The notes under the pieces: model-generated
What the model was told of the DNA's origin: nothing
Database searches by the model: none
Seen by the model: only the letters and a program-made list of their open reading frames with translations
Position numbers and translations under genes: made by a program
Shown here: positions 34,463-47,175 of the stretch, one piece after another
Numbering within the stretch: position 1 is the first letter of the stretch
How the letters are laid out: each line of letters starts with the position of its first letter
NCBI RefSeq assembly: GCF_964355755.1
Contig: NC_092680.1
Location: 13,061,001 to 13,125,000 of the forward strand
Direction: 5' to 3'
Source: Antedon mediterranea
Lineage: Eukaryota > Echinodermata > Crinoidea > Comatulida > Antedonidae
Length of the DNA stretch: 64,000 nt

Positions 34463-35476
34463 TTAATACTGTTAACAGTCTTTTAAGGAGAGTCGCGATT
34501 GATTCCTAGCTAGATTTTACACTTCGGTTCATTGTGTACACTCGCATTTTATACTAATTCGTGGTAGATGAAAGAAAACAATTTCAAGTAACATTTCGTT
34601 ATCTTTCAATCCATACAAATTCAGAAAATGTTTGATAAGAGAGCATGGAGCAGGTAAACACAAAAAAACACCATAATATATTTTTAGTAACTCAATATCA
34701 AACAATATTTAACGAAAAACATATACTGTATTAGGAATAGGCTTATTCTATTGCGAGTCCATTATTAATCTACATACGTGTATTATGTACACGTGGTATA
34801 CGGAACGATGTTTGCAATGGAATGCATGGTTTTTATTGGCTGAATACTTTAAGATTGAGAATGTACTGTTTGATTTGATTTTTAGCTATAATTTATTAGC
34901 AGCATCAGTGTTACGTGAGGTATATACACAACGATGTTTGCTATGGAATGCATGGTTTGTATTGGCTAAATACTTTAAGATTGGGAATGTACAATTGTTT
35001 GATGTTCTACATCTTTCTGTGTGAAATCAAGTGCTTATTCCACTATAGAAAATATCAAGATTTGTGCTTATCTAACTGAAGAAAAAATATGTGAATGTAA
35101 AGCTTTTTTTAACTAGCATAAATCAAATCAACAAATTCTCAAGACAGAACACATCTTTCGAGTAAGATTTTTACAACGGGCAGGAGAGCTGAGTAATAAG
35201 AGGTATTGTTTTGTATTATTATCGCCAACATGTTTAGTTAGTCGTCTAGTGTGCTGCTAAAATTACATTAGTAGGTGAATAAGCCTCCAGAGTAACATAG
35301 GCTGTAGTTAAAACAATTGATACAGTTTGCATGAGTGTAGTTTTCCTAGTTAGATTAGCTAATCTGTTATTATTACAGTATTATCATTTTTTTAAATATT
35401 GGAAGAAGCCGACTTGCATGGTATGACGACGACATTCATGCCTATAATAATTATGATTATTTCTATCCAGCATTAA

Positions 35477-35810
35477 AGATGTATTGTACCGCAAAAACAT
35501 GAAAAATGAAGATTAATTAAATCAGACTTTGAATAGGCTATGTTATTTTGTAGTTTTAATCAAGTTAATCACTTCAATAAAAAAAACACGAAAAAATCAT
35601 GTTTTCACTTATAAAATGACAAAATAAAAATTCAACCAAAAATCAGTCAATTTGACCGTTTTTTTGCTTTAAATTACATTTTTTTCAGGTGAATTCTATT
35701 TTTCCGATCCAATTTTTTGTCAAAGTGTTGACATTGTTGACTATTGTGTTACATTAAAAAGGAATATTCAACAAAAATGAATTATTTTTTTGCAGGGGGA
35801 CAATACATCT
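35477..35810 (+). mobile_element. MITE family A, complete copy
   Basis: TTAA-AGATGTATTGTACCGC and GGGGGACAATACATCT-TTAA; 334 bp. The flanks CAGCA-TTAA and TTAA-TGCTG show insertion into a palindromic target. Confidence 0.82.
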
Positions 35811-36779
35811 TTAATGCTGCACATTCAAATGATAACAGATTAGGTATGCATTTACATAATAAACAATGGTAAAGGCGGCGATTAACCTCACTCTCTTGCA
35901 AAACAAAAGCGTTATAGTTCGGAGTTTCATATCCTGAAGCCATTAGAACATTTCCACAATAAAACATTGTTGACCCATTAACTATATCTGTCTACCAGGA
36001 TATCATTATCATTATATGTAAAACCAGCATTATAAATGTGAGTAAACTGTTCTTTGCAACCATTACTTTGTTGTTTTTTTTTTTAATTTAGGCAGTTTTT
36101 ACAATTAACCACAAACAAGCATCAAGTTAAGATTGTGGATGAAGGTAGTTCCTATTTTTAGTTTGAGTTTCTAGAATGAAGTGATAGTTATATTATGCGC
36201 AACGATACATTCACAGACCGTTCAATTCTGATGATTTTGTATTATTATAAACACCGCGCGGCAAAATGTTAAATGCAATCACAATTAACGGCGTCAAGTA
36301 AAGTTTGGATATTTGGGTAAAAAAAAACTAGCATACTGAAGAGGACAGTCAAGTTTGATGAGTTGGTAATAATACTACGAATAATTTATTAGACGCTATT
36401 CGCCAGGAAGGACTCAACTCAAACTGGAAAGAAGTAGAAAAATAAAATAAAAGGTAAGTTCTGAGAAGAATAACATATATGATAAACTGAGATGTTGACG
36501 AAAATTGTTTGTATGATGTTAATGTAACGTTGGTATTTTAGTGTATCCGTTACTATATCATTATAGTCTCAGCGGCAGGATTTCACACAGTCACAGAAAT
36601 GTACAAACAGTAATTATGGTTTTGTCCAGATACAGTTTTATTTCAATACTAAATATAATACAGTCTGTTCTGGCTAACTCACAAACGTTTTCTCTCTATT
36701 TATAAACGTTTTATTCTATCAGGCTCTTCTTTTCCTTCTCTCTTCTCTTACCAGTATACATTCATATTTAAGGAACGGT

Positions 36780-37490
36780 CCTAATTAATTTGCATGTACT
36801 GGGAGGGGACTATTTAGTAAAGGGAACATTCCTTGATGATGAGGAAACAGTAATTGATTAAGGATGTGGGTTATAGGATAGTGAACAAAGAGTACCTATG
36901 GATAGGAAGAAAATGTTAATAGATGGAGTAGGGAGAAATAGTGAAAAAGGGTTGTTGATCTGATGGTCAGAGTGTTACATTAAGATAGATTATGATATTG
37001 TAAAAGAGGCTATCCTAATGGCAAAGAATAATAAGTCACCAGGTCTAGATAATATAACAAATTAATTAATTAAGAATGATGGCGACAAATTTCAGTAGGG
37101 TGCTCTTTAAGTAGAATAATAATATAGATAAACTAGAGCGTCTCCAGCTCCAAATGGCGCGTTATATCTTAAAAGCACCTCGAAATACATCTTGTGCCGC
37201 CTTATATGGAGAGCTTGTTTGGTCTCCAATTAACGAGATCCATAACGCTATTCGTATGAAATATTTCCATAGAATTATAAAGATGAATGGAGAATTGAAT
37301 TACAAAATAGGATAGAGGTTGATTGAGGTTGTTTTTGCATTTATACTACTATAATGTGTATGTAATTCATTAGGCCTAATTGTTATATTTTATATTGTTA
37401 TTGTGAAGGATGCACCTTTGTGCCAAGTGTGCCACCGATCTGAAGGTGTAATTCCAAATAAAGAAATTGAAAACAGAACCGATAATCGAG
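36780..37490 (+). pseudogene. Highly decayed LINE relic
   Basis: YDIVKEAILMAKNNKSPGLD (RT fingers) near 36980-37050 is followed at 37116-37310 by a C-terminal block with LERLQLQMARYILKAP, CAALYGELVWSPINEIHNAI and MKYFHRIIKMN. The catalytic core between them is deleted. A 3' end with AAATAAAGAAATTG is near 37470. Different from the CR1-like copies. Confidence 0.65.
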
Positions 37491-37766
37491 GAAAGCGTAC
37501 AGGTCAACAATCTACACACCCTTAGTTTAATAACATTTTGTTTCAATCGTAAAACGTTATTTGGAAAAATGAATCTATCTATCTATAGCGAAAACAAGAC
37601 AAATTGCTTTTTGTAATCATTTTGGATTCGTTTATCTTCCATAAAAATTTATATCTGTAATGTTTATGGATAATGTTCATGGTTCGGTGCTTACATTTCC
37701 TGAATTTTCACGAATTTATCAAACCACTAAGAGAGGTAAGGCATAGGCCTATATTTCTACAGACGT

Positions 37767-37768
<2 letters not shown>

Positions 37769-37802
<34 letters not shown>

Positions 37803-37860
37803 TCAATCAAAACCAACAGCGATAAATACCGCCACTAACAGGTTTGAAACATAAAACAAT
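37769..37860 (-). mobile_element. Poly(A) retroposon tail
   Basis: A run of about 32 T followed by ATTCAATCAAAACCAACAGC and ACCGCCACTAACAGGTTTG, the reverse complement of the tail at 18690-18845. Minus-strand insertion. Confidence 0.6.
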
Positions 37861-37974
37861 ACAACATCAAAAACGGTTAACAAAAAAATACAGCTTAAAG
37901 TGGTGGATTTTGTTCACTAAGGGCGAAGGATTGGTCATAGCAATAAGTAACTATAGCCATCATAACCATAGATG

Positions 37975-38375
37975 GAAAATAGAAATAGAAAATAGCTGAG
38001 CATCACCATAGATAGCAAGAAAATAGCTGTGCAATTGCTATACTTGATACAGCCGCATAAATAGCAAATTAATAAATAACTGTGAAATTGCTATAGGCCT
38101 ACTTCATATAGCAAAAATAGCCGTGTAATTGCTTTACTTGATAAAGCCATAAATAGCAAATAAATAGCTGTGTAATTGCTATACTTAATATAGCAAAAAT
38201 AGCAAATAAATAGTTGTGGAATTGCTATACTTGATAAAGCCATAAATAGCAAATAAATAACTGTGTGATTGCTATACTTGATATAGCCATAAATAGCCTA
38301 CAAATAGCTTGCAATTGTTATACTTGATACAGCATAAATAGCAAACAAATAGCTGTGTATTCTAATAAATAGCCA
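37975..38375. repeat. Degenerate minisatellite, about 50-bp unit
   Basis: Repeats of AAATAGCTGTGTAATTGCTA then TACTTGATATAGCCATAAATAGCA in about seven diverged copies. Confidence 0.85.
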
Positions 38376-39045
38376 TAAATGCCATTGTGTATCTGTTTCC
38401 TAGTTCAGTTAATAACATTATAGCATTTGCAGATAACATTGACAGTTGCAGGTCATAAATGACTTTCCAATGCTTTCAAAACAATGGAAAGAATTCATGT
38501 TAACCTGAAAATGTCATTTGTGTGGATGTCGTTGATACCGGGAAATTATTTATTTATTTATCAATTTAAAATTATGAAATACGTATGTTTCTATTTTAGA
38601 CCTCCAGCCCGTAGACGAATTCAAATTAATGTTTTGTTCAAAAACAACAATCAAACCATTTTCAGTTTTAAACAATTAAAATATTTTTTAAGCCAAGATA
38701 ACTTTCTTCTGTCATCAGAAAAATGTTATTCTGTTAGGAAAATCTGTGTTCTGTAAAACATTTTTAGTTAACTTGCCGGTGGTAGTTGCTTTAGACCGGA
38801 CGGACGTTCTCAAATTATTGAAGAATGTTTAGGCCTACCTTTTTTTTTACGGCGAAGTACCAATACTCGATTACAGGATATAAAGTATTACAATCATTTA
38901 AGAATGTTTTATTTTTGTTAATGAGTATACTCTAATAAAACATTTTGTCAAATCCTAAACATTAAATAGTAACCACCTAACAAAAGATGTTCATTTTCTT
39001 TAGATTCTACAGTGAGTTGTTGAGCAGCAACGTTCATAACTGAAG

Positions 39046-42000
39046 ATGAATAAGATTTTGCTTCGTTTCGTGTACGGATTGGGTATTCTCTCGATCAGTG
39101 TGTTTTATTATACTCACGACATAAACCTGTATATACATTATTTAAGAAGATCAACCTTAACAAATGGCAGTTATCGTTCCAGTCAAGGAACTCACGAAAA
39201 AGACCAAAAGACAAATTATTTGACCAATTCGTTGACAAATGATGTATATCATCCTTTTCAACCAAAACATTATTTGTAAGTATTAGCATGGAGGAAATAT
39301 ATACAGATATATGTATATATTTACTCCATGGTATTAGCTTCAATTCAATTATTTGCATATGTTACGACTATAAGGCACACTGTGGAGCGAACGACTGATT
39401 GACTGCTGACGTTCAACTGGCGATTGAATGAGATGAGATGGAAACAAAATACAAGAGATGACTGGAAACTGTCCCTAATAAGAAGTAGTAAATATTTTGT
39501 ACGAACGGTTGAGAACTGCTGTTGCCTTATAATTAACAAATACTAACGAAAAGGAGTTGTGGCTATATTAATTATAGAAAATAATGTCTAATGTTGTTCT
39601 TATCTTTAATGTTAAACAACTTTATTTCTAAAATAAATAAATAAAGCCATGTTCAATAGAATATGAACCCGAGGGGCGTAGTCTGGTCCACCTGTTTAGA
39701 CCTAGGTCTAACATTTTCAAAGTAAAAGTGCAATTTATGAGAAACTAGCAGCTTTATTTTTCAAAATTGTCTAGCTCAGCCCCAACCATGGTAGAGTGTT
39801 GCTAAAGTGCGAGCCAGGGAGGCATGCAATTCGTGCATTTCATGCAATCCATGATGAGAATTTCAATAGAACAAAAAATGGAAAGAGACTCACTCACAAG
39901 ACCTAATTTTATTATTTTTTCAATTTACAAAACAATTACAACGATGAATCAGTCGACTGAGCTAACAGGTCATCTTGTTTATAGTTAGATTAATACTAGT
40001 TTCGTTCCCTCATGATGTATATCATGACGTAACGATTAGAATGACGTATTTAATGAAGCTTTTTTTTTTTTAAATATGAACTTCTTTCAATAAAATGTGT
40101 TAAAAAGATAAGATTTGTTAAAATGATAATGTTTTGAAATGAACCCAAACCCGATTTGAGGATAAATTGTGCATATTTTATGCGACAGAAGGTGGCTGGC
40201 ATCAGACCACGTGTGGAAAATGCCTACGTTGGAAGCATCCCCTTTAACACATATAGCAATGAATGTAAATAGTTATTGATTACGTATGCCATTACAGTTA
40301 ACTATGTATTTATGACTGTAGGAATCGCAAAGATATTCTCTAAATCTCTCATTAAAAATAAAAGGAAAACAAAATATTTATTTTTCATTAAAAACTCTAG
40401 GCTTGACATTTTCAACCCTCTAAATATCTCTCTTTCCAAAAGAGCATTAACCGTTACGCCACAAAGTAGTACATGACTGAACAGATGATAATAGTCTATT
40501 TATACGTGTATTAAGTAATTCATTATTACGGCATAAATATCCTATTAACCTTGTTAAACCCAAAATGACCAGTTAGCTCAGTCGCCTGAACGTCGTGTTG
40601 ACACACGTGTCGTGGGTTCGATTCCCAGCTGATCGGTGAAATAGAGTTATGCGACCACTGTGTTTGGGGTTCACAGAATTATACGTCCCCCTTTCCACCA
40701 CACATCATGAGGCGACAACATCAATGCATCTGGTGATGTGCTGGAAACGACCCCAAAAGGCCTTAGTGCTGAGGCAGGGAGAGCACATTTAACATCTTTT
40801 TTTTCGCGCCGCGGCTCTAGCCAGCTATGTCCCAGGAGGACACATTCATTAATAAGCTGTTTCATAGCGGTAGCTTTAGTATCTAAGGCTGACAGTTTTG
40901 TGAATTTGGAAACTCGACTATAATTTATAGGTAGCTGCTGGACCCAAAAAACGTCTGGGAGAAGAGAGTCTATATGAAAGCCTTTGCTGATAATACAGTA
41001 TTATTGAGATGTAGACGGAAATCTGTAAAATCTTGATCAATAAATAATAACTTCGTTTTTGCTGTCAACCAGGGCGGTATTATAATAAGTCACTGTCAAA
41101 TAATCATTCGATAATGGTCAAAACTTTATTTTGGCTCTGTCAACATAAAGGGAGGTATTTACAATGACTTTCTTTGACTTTCAATCTAGGCCAATGTTAT
41201 AATAATACGCCGTCAGATATTAAATCATTGAAACAGTCCTCGTAAATTTTTTGTTGGTTATCAGATGCCGTGGGGGGTCCAATCAATTATCGTCAGAAGG
41301 TGAACAATCAGTCTACAGAAGATTATTAGGAACGCCTGCTCCATTAATTAATCCAGAAAAAGGTTTGAACATTATCTATTTGTTTATTAGCCTTCTCCTA
41401 ACACAATTATATTTTCTTTAAAAAAAAGGTTTTATAAGTGGTTTCAACATTTATGATAGTAATGTCACAGTTCTGTGTCTGGACGCAAGTTCATAGACCT
41501 ACTAGTTATATTATTCATATTAACTGATACTTACTCTTCATTTACCGTAAAGTTCAGTTTTAATGAAATATATAATATAAATTGGCTTCGTAACAATTAA
41601 TTAGTTTTGAAAAGGTTAGTTTTTTGGTGATAGGTGAAAATGACATGTAACTTCGTAATCAATTTATTTTTTTTGTATAAAGGCCCAATTACACTATGAC
41701 GATAACGACAGACGATAAATATATAGCATGCATTTTTTTAACATAAACCAAAAGAAATTAGAAAGGTTTTCGTTCTAGACCTATAGGATAATCATTTATG
41801 CTGTCTTTGATAAAAATAATGTTTTTCAAATTCCAATCAAATGACGTCATGATAAATAAAAACAATAAAATCGCTGTATTGTCACGATATTATTGGTCTT
41901 ACTAATCATGACGTCATTTGATTGGACGTGTGAAAATATAATTTTCATCAAAGGAATTGTTTATATTTCTTTTGGTTTATGTATTAAAAATGCACATTTG

Positions 42001-45000
42001 TCTATTTATCGTCGATAGTTATCGTCCTAGTGTATGGGCCTTATGCTGTAAATGTTCAATTAATTGATCATTCCGATTTTATTAGTTTGACTCTTGCACA
42101 GTTGCTGTCTAATCGTTGTTGTGTAATATCATTTCGAACCATATTAAAATCATAAAGAGATTCATATTCCTTAACATGTGGCTGTGCATGGAAGTCTGGT
42201 CTACAACTCGGCCCCGGGCCTGAAAGTGTTGGTGAATTCATAATTATACTTAATATTATATATATAAACACAACAGGCATAGAAATAAATTCCAAACCGC
42301 CCGGTGATACACTGAAAATTATTTAATTAATTTTTGAAACGATAAAGATGAGGAAATCTGGGAGTGTTGAAACATTTCAATATTCATTTAAAAAAGTACA
42401 TTAATTATGGTATTGATCAGTGCCTATAGAGGCGTAAAAACCCTCGGTCAATATCATGTAAAATGCACTGTGGAAGGGTCATTATTAAGACTGCAAAATT
42501 GGGCTTATCAAATACTTTCGTTCAAAATGTAAAATCAAGGCTGAAAAATTGGGCTTATCAACAACAAAATATTTTATTATTAGACGCGATAACATCAAGG
42601 ATAATCAGTATAATTATTAATATAGCCACTGTTACTAGTTTTATTCTACATGCTAAAGTAAATAAAAATCCACTAGAAAACAAGCAAGTCTGAATGTTAT
42701 GCTTATTAGCCATGTTATGTTTGTTACTGTAGGCCTATGATTGTTTGCAATGTCCACATATTATTTCCGTGGGCATATCCATAGTGTATCACTCACAAAA
42801 AAGACGTGTGAGGTTCTTTCTTTAGATTTTGAAGAATGATTTGTGTTACAAGAGTCAAATGCTCAAGATATCGGCTAACGCCATGGGACCCTTGGCTTAT
42901 CAATGAATAATAAATACAGTACTACTTTCGTTCAATTGAAATCGGAATCTGACCGTTTCATTAAATTGGGTGTGATTAGGCCTAAACATATAATAATTTA
43001 TTAAAAAGGTACAATAAAAACAAATGCATCAGAGGCGTAAAGAACCCACGGTCAATATCATGTAAAATGTATATGGTATAAGCACTGTGGAAGGGGTCAT
43101 TATTATTAAACTGGAAAATTCGGCTTATCAACAAATAAATACTTTCGTTTAAAATGTAAAATAAGACTGCAAAATTGGGCTTATCAACAAATAAATACTT
43201 TCGTTCAAAATGTAAAATAAGACTGCACAGTTGGGCTTATCAACAAATAAAATACTTTTTTTCAAAATGTAAAATTAAGACTGGAAAATTGGGCTTATAA
43301 ACAAATAAATACTTTTTTTCAAAATGTAAAATTAAGACTGGAAAATTGGGCTTATAAACAAATAAATACTTCCGTTCAAAATGTAAGAAAACATTTTTTA
43401 AATATAATCCTTAAGCTCTGTCTATACTATCAAACTAAATAAAATATGATGTGCCCATATTATATAGACACGGATGTCATATCACTACGATAATCGGGCA
43501 TATCACTACCATATTTGGGCACATCACACTTTTTTTGTTAAACTAGTTGGGACAGTGTAGACACAGAACTATGTGATCGAAACATAAGTCGGAATTGGAC
43601 TGACGCGATTGATTTAATTGGGTATTTTTATTAATGTAATGATTCATTAAAAACTATAATACCGATACGCGTTTGGTATTGATCAATGGTGCAAAAAACC
43701 CTGAGAAATAATGTTATAACGCGATTTGGTGATAGCTTAGCAATAATACAACCCATATACTATTATTATAAATACCTATTACAAATCCATTCATATAACT
43801 TTTCATCGCGAACCGAAAATGTATAAATGTTATTCTACAGACAGTAATTATATATTCAAAAGCCATATTATTATTATTATCAATACCTAAATGCGATAGT
43901 AATAACCATATACATTATTCCCAATACAAATTTGTGCGTTTAATTCTAGAAAGAAACGACTGTGCTGACAGGCCAATGACATAAATCACAAGTAAAGTCC
44001 CAATTGTTCACTTGCGTTTTGATTGGCCGACCTATTATATTAGATTAATGAAGACTGTTCTTACAACTGTCCAGTCAAAAAGTTACGCGGCGTTTTTTGT
44101 AAGAAATATTTCTTGTTTATTTATTATTTTTTTTCAACCTGTATTCGATCTCGTAAGTTTTATGTTTGCCGCCCTCAATTTTAAATTAAATTGAATTTAT
44201 TATTTTATTTATTTAACATCTTTTATTTTTTGTCCACCTGCTGCTCTATTTCGATCTCATACATTTTATGTTTAGCGCCCTTAATTTATCTCGATATCAT
44301 CGCGTACGTATGTTTACAGCACACGGCAAACGAGTTGGACAAGTTAGTACTCAATATTCAATGAATGAATCCATGACGAGATGTATTGAAACCTGTATCT
44401 GAGCTAAAATACAAATTTTTGTCCACCTGTCTTCGATCTCGTAAAATTTATATTTAATGCCCCTATTTTAAGAACACAAAAAGCCGCCTAAAACTTTTTA
44501 GTTGCATCTGGATAGTTGAATTTTAACATTACCTTACATATCGTAGATGATTTAATTATTGTAATTTTTTTTATGAATTGTACTAAAAGGAAAGTTAGTA
44601 ATTATGATTTTGTGTGTCACGGCTGTTTGTATTTTAACATTGTGTTCCGCTCTTGATACACATGCATTGTTTGTCTCGCTGGTTCGCATTTCGGCAGCAC
44701 ACTTTCCATTGTGGTAGGGCTGTTCTGATCCTGGAACCCTTTATTTTTCGTTTTCTATTTCAAAGTGTAAGTGTAATTTCCGGGGACAAGCAGCTCCATT
44801 TTCCACATTTGTCTTGGCTCCGCCCAAATCACGGTGGGCTTGTACTGGACACTTATAATATTTCTTTTCATATTTTAATGGATAAGTGCAATTTCAAAAT
44901 TGTCTTGGCTTAGCCCAAATTATGATGAGGCTGTTGTCATGATGAGTCCTATATAGTTTATTAATAATTTCAAATTATGTGCCATTTTCTGGAGACCTAG

Positions 45001-47164
45001 CAGCTATATCTACAATTGTTGCACCCTTCAGAGAGCAAACCGCCTACGCCTCTAAACACACTCATTAACATTGTTTGATAACATAACTGAAACTATATAA
45101 TTCGGCCCAGTCCATTTGATTGTTTTAACTGAAACTATATAATTCGGCCTAGTCCATTTGATTGTTTTATACTCTAGGTTACCATTCAAAGAGAGGGTTT
45201 ACAAATTACTTAAAGACCATATTGATGTCAGAAATGCGGCCGAATTAAGGTACTTTTAAAAAACACATTTAAAAAAATGTGTGTTTTTGTTATCAATTTT
45301 TCTTTTGTATTTTGTATTGCACTTTTGTACATAATATCCACCGTTTGTTTAATTTTTTTCTGAAACTTACCTTTAGCTATAGTAATTTTATATTTTCTAG
45401 TGTATCGTTACAGAAATTTTCTCCAAACAACACTGTTCTATTTTATGACAAACCAGTTGATTATAACAACGAAACGAAGATAGTCTTGCCAAAAAAGAAC
45501 CCGAGCCGAAAGAAAACGATCGGTTCCTACGACACATGCGCAATTTTAGGAAATTCTGGGATACTAATAGATAGCCATTGTGGAAAAGAAATTGATGCTC
45601 ATGACTTTGTATTGAGATCCAATTTGGCGCCGACTGTGGGTTATACAAATGACGTCGGAAATAAAACTAATCTGACTACGCTAAATAGTGAGAAGTGTAA
45701 TTACATAGCCAATTGTTTAAAACATGACAAACTGCGATGTAAAGATAAAGTTTACAAACTAATGAAATCTTTTGATGGTACTTTTGTGTGGTTTTCCAAA
45801 TTTGGTGTGGTACCATCTTCCAACTATGTTACCTTCACACAGGCTATTATGGACAACAAATTGAAGACTGAAATTGCGTATCCAGGATTTGGTTTGCCAA
45901 CACACATATCAAAGTAGGTTTTGTTTCAGTCATATTTATAGTAGTTTAAATTAATGTAAATTTAGCATAGCAATTGTTCTTTTGAGCTATAGTTCTTTAT
46001 GATTAATATAGGGGTGGTGTGAGGTAAATAGATGATGTAAAAGTTGATGTTATTGTGAGTAATTCAAATAAATGGCTTCTTCTTTCCCTGTACTTCTTTC
46101 TGAGTAGTTTTCTTTCTGAGCTTTGCTTCTTTTTTAGGAGTCGTGCTGCTTTCTGAGTAGTTTTCTTTCTGAGCTTTGCTTCTTTTATAGGAGTCGTGCT
46201 GCTTTCTGAGGAGTTTTCTTTCTGAGCTTTGCTTCTTTTTTAGGAGTCGTGCTGCTTTCTGAGAAGTTTTCTTTCTGAGCTTTGCTTCTTTTTTTAGGAG
46301 TCTAGCTGCTTTCTGAGGAGTTTTCTTTTTTAACTTTGCTTCTTTTTTTAGGAGTCGTGCTTCTTTCTGAGGAGTTTTCTTTCTGAGCTTTGCTTCCTTT
46401 TTAGGAGTCGTACTTCTCTCTGAGGAGTTTTCTTTCTGAGTTGTGCTTCTTTTTTTAGGAGTCGTGCTGCTTTCTGAGGAGTTTTCTTTCTGAGCTTTGC
46501 TTCTTTTTTAGCAGTCGTGCTGCTTTCTGAGGAGTTTTCTTTCTGAGCTTTGCTTCTTTTTTAGGAGTTGTGCTGCTTTCTGAGGAGTTTTCTTTCTGAG
46601 CTTCGCTTCTTTTTTAGGAGTCGTGCTTCTTTTTGAGGAGTTTTCTTTCTGAGCTTTGCTTCTTTTTTAGGAGTCGGGTGCTTCATTCACATGAGTTGTT
46701 TTTTCTGATGATAAGTTGTGCTTTGATATTTTTTTTTTAGCTATGTTCCATGTCTAATCTATCACTATAATAATAATAATAATAATATTGATGTTTTTTA
46801 AATACTGTATTAGAATACTGTTCCTAAACTGTGGATTATAGTGATGTGATGCCTTTTCCTTATCTCACTAACTCAATGTTAATTTTTATCGATATATTTC
46901 AGGTATTGGAAAGTTGATAGTCCATCAAGCGGTCTTGTCTTGTACACAATAGCGAGTACTTTCTGTAGAAAAATTTCGATGTATGGTTTCTATCCATTCT
47001 ATACAAAAGACGACGGAACTCCTGTATTTCATCATTATTACGATAATAAAACAACATTGAATTATACACAAAATAGGCACAATATGCCTAATGAATTTAA
47101 GTTGTTTTTAGAACTCAATCGGACTCGTCATTTAAGACTAGTAACGGATCACTGTATCCAATAA
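39046..47164 (+). CDS. Alpha-2,8-sialyltransferase (ST8Sia family), paralogue 1
   Basis: Four coding exons: 39046-39275, 45178-45249, 45401-45913, 46903-47164; 358 codons, all phases consistent (each intron after two bases of a codon). The N-terminus has a short tail and a hydrophobic signal anchor (FVYGLGILSISVFYY), as expected of a type II Golgi enzyme, then a variable stem. Sialylmotif L is in exon 3 (CAILGNSGIL, HCGKEIDAHDFVLRSNLAP, DVGNKTNLTT). Motif S is in the last exon (SPSSGLVLYTIASTFC), motif III is HHYYDN and motif VS is HNMPNE. The enzyme would transfer sialic acid from CMP-sialate to a sialylated glycan. AG at 39002-39003 marks a 5' UTR exon border. A Helitron starts 11 bp after the stop. 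ST8Sia subtype not resolved. Confidence 0.92.
39287..39330. mobile_element. 44-bp near-palindrome flanked by 7-bp direct repeats
   Basis: CATGGAGGAAATATATAC...GTATATATTTACTCCATG with GTATTAG at 39280-39286 and 39331-39337. Same ends as the palindrome at 32137. It lies 11 bases inside intron 1 of sialyltransferase 1, close to the splice donor. Confidence 0.6.
40564..40805 (+). mobile_element. tRNA-derived SINE
   Basis: Box A TTAGCTCAGTCGCCTGAACG and box B GTGGGTTCGATTCCCAGC, with a weak acceptor pairing (GACCAG with CTGATC), followed by a non-tRNA body ending near ACATCTTTTTTTT. Distinct family from the SINE at 25335. Intron 1 of sialyltransferase 1. Confidence 0.65.
41682..42040. mobile_element. 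MITE with GGCCCA.. ACGATAACGA inverted ends
   Basis: Left GGCCCAATTACACTATGACG then ATAACGACAGACGATAAATA; right TATTTATCGTCGATAGTTAT then CGTCCTAGTGTATGGGCC. Inner arms also pair (TAAACCAAAAGAAAT). Similar ends (ATCGTCGTAGTATAAACAGGCC) close the Harbinger region at 59675. Intron 1 of sialyltransferase 1. Confidence 0.65.
42262..42365 (-). mobile_element. SINE body fragment
   Basis: CCAAACCGCCCGGTGATACACTG and GAAACGATAAAGATGAGGAAATCTG match the non-tRNA part of the SINE at 25335-25530; the tRNA head is missing. Confidence 0.6.
43080..43390. repeat. Minisatellite, about 55-60-bp unit
   Basis: Repeats of ACTGCAAAATTGGGCTTATC then AACAAATAAATACTTTCGTTCAAAATGTAAAAT; five to six copies, with outlying units at 42480-42575. 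Intron 1 of sialyltransferase 1. Confidence 0.85.
43414..43568. mobile_element. MITE family B copy
   Basis: TTAAGCTCTGTCTATACTATC on the left and GACAGTGTAGACACAGAACT on the right, with TGATGTGCCCATAT and ATATTTGGGCACATCACAC inside. Confidence 0.75.
43569..45080. other. Intron 1 of sialyltransferase 1, remaining part
   Basis: AT-rich. Repeated TTTTTGTCCACCTG and TCGATCTCGTA phrases (44140-44160, 44230-44260, 44415-44450) suggest an old diverged repeat. No exon or gene recognised; small open frames at 44012 and 44653 have no domain. Confidence 0.5.
45082..45170. repeat. 43-bp direct duplication at splice acceptor
   Basis: TAACTGAAACTATATAATTC GGCCTAGTCCATTTGATTGTTT occurs twice in tandem directly before the exon 2 acceptor (AG at 45176-45177). 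Confidence 0.8.
46080..46690. repeat. Minisatellite in last intron of sialyltransferase 1
   Basis: About eleven units of roughly 52 bp: TTTCTGAGGAGTTTTCTTTC, TGAGCTTTGCTTCTTTTTTA, GGAGTCGTGCTGC. A shorter related array occupies the same intron of the paralogue (61075-61300). Confidence 0.93.
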
Positions 47165-47175
47165 TTTTACGTTTA

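Larger units (their letters stand above)
34061..39003. other. Intergenic region between DSCC1 and the first sialyltransferase gene
   Basis: Contains two family A MITEs (34159-34462, 35477-35810), a direct duplication of about 120 bp (34790-34890 with 34920-35000, both containing TGGAATGCATGGTTTxTATTGGCT), a LINE relic (36780-37490), a T run and retroposon tail (37769-37860), and a minisatellite (37975-38370). An open frame at 38484-38756 has no recognisable domain and is not called a gene. Confidence 0.6.

Noticed and set aside
34785-35024. 79-codon open frame with internal repeat
   Set aside because: Produced by a local 120-bp direct duplication in non-coding DNA.
38484-38756. 90-codon open frame
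   Set aside because: No domain, AT-rich composition bias, no conserved context.
40564-40640. Functional tRNA gene on the plus strand
   Set aside because: Good B box but mismatched acceptor and an attached SINE body.
41265-41362. Possible extra exon of sialyltransferase 1 (CRGGSNQLSSEGEQ...)
   Set aside because: Open and bordered by AG and GT, but including it shifts the frame of the next exon; joining 39275 directly to 45178 keeps phase, and paralogue 2 has no equivalent.
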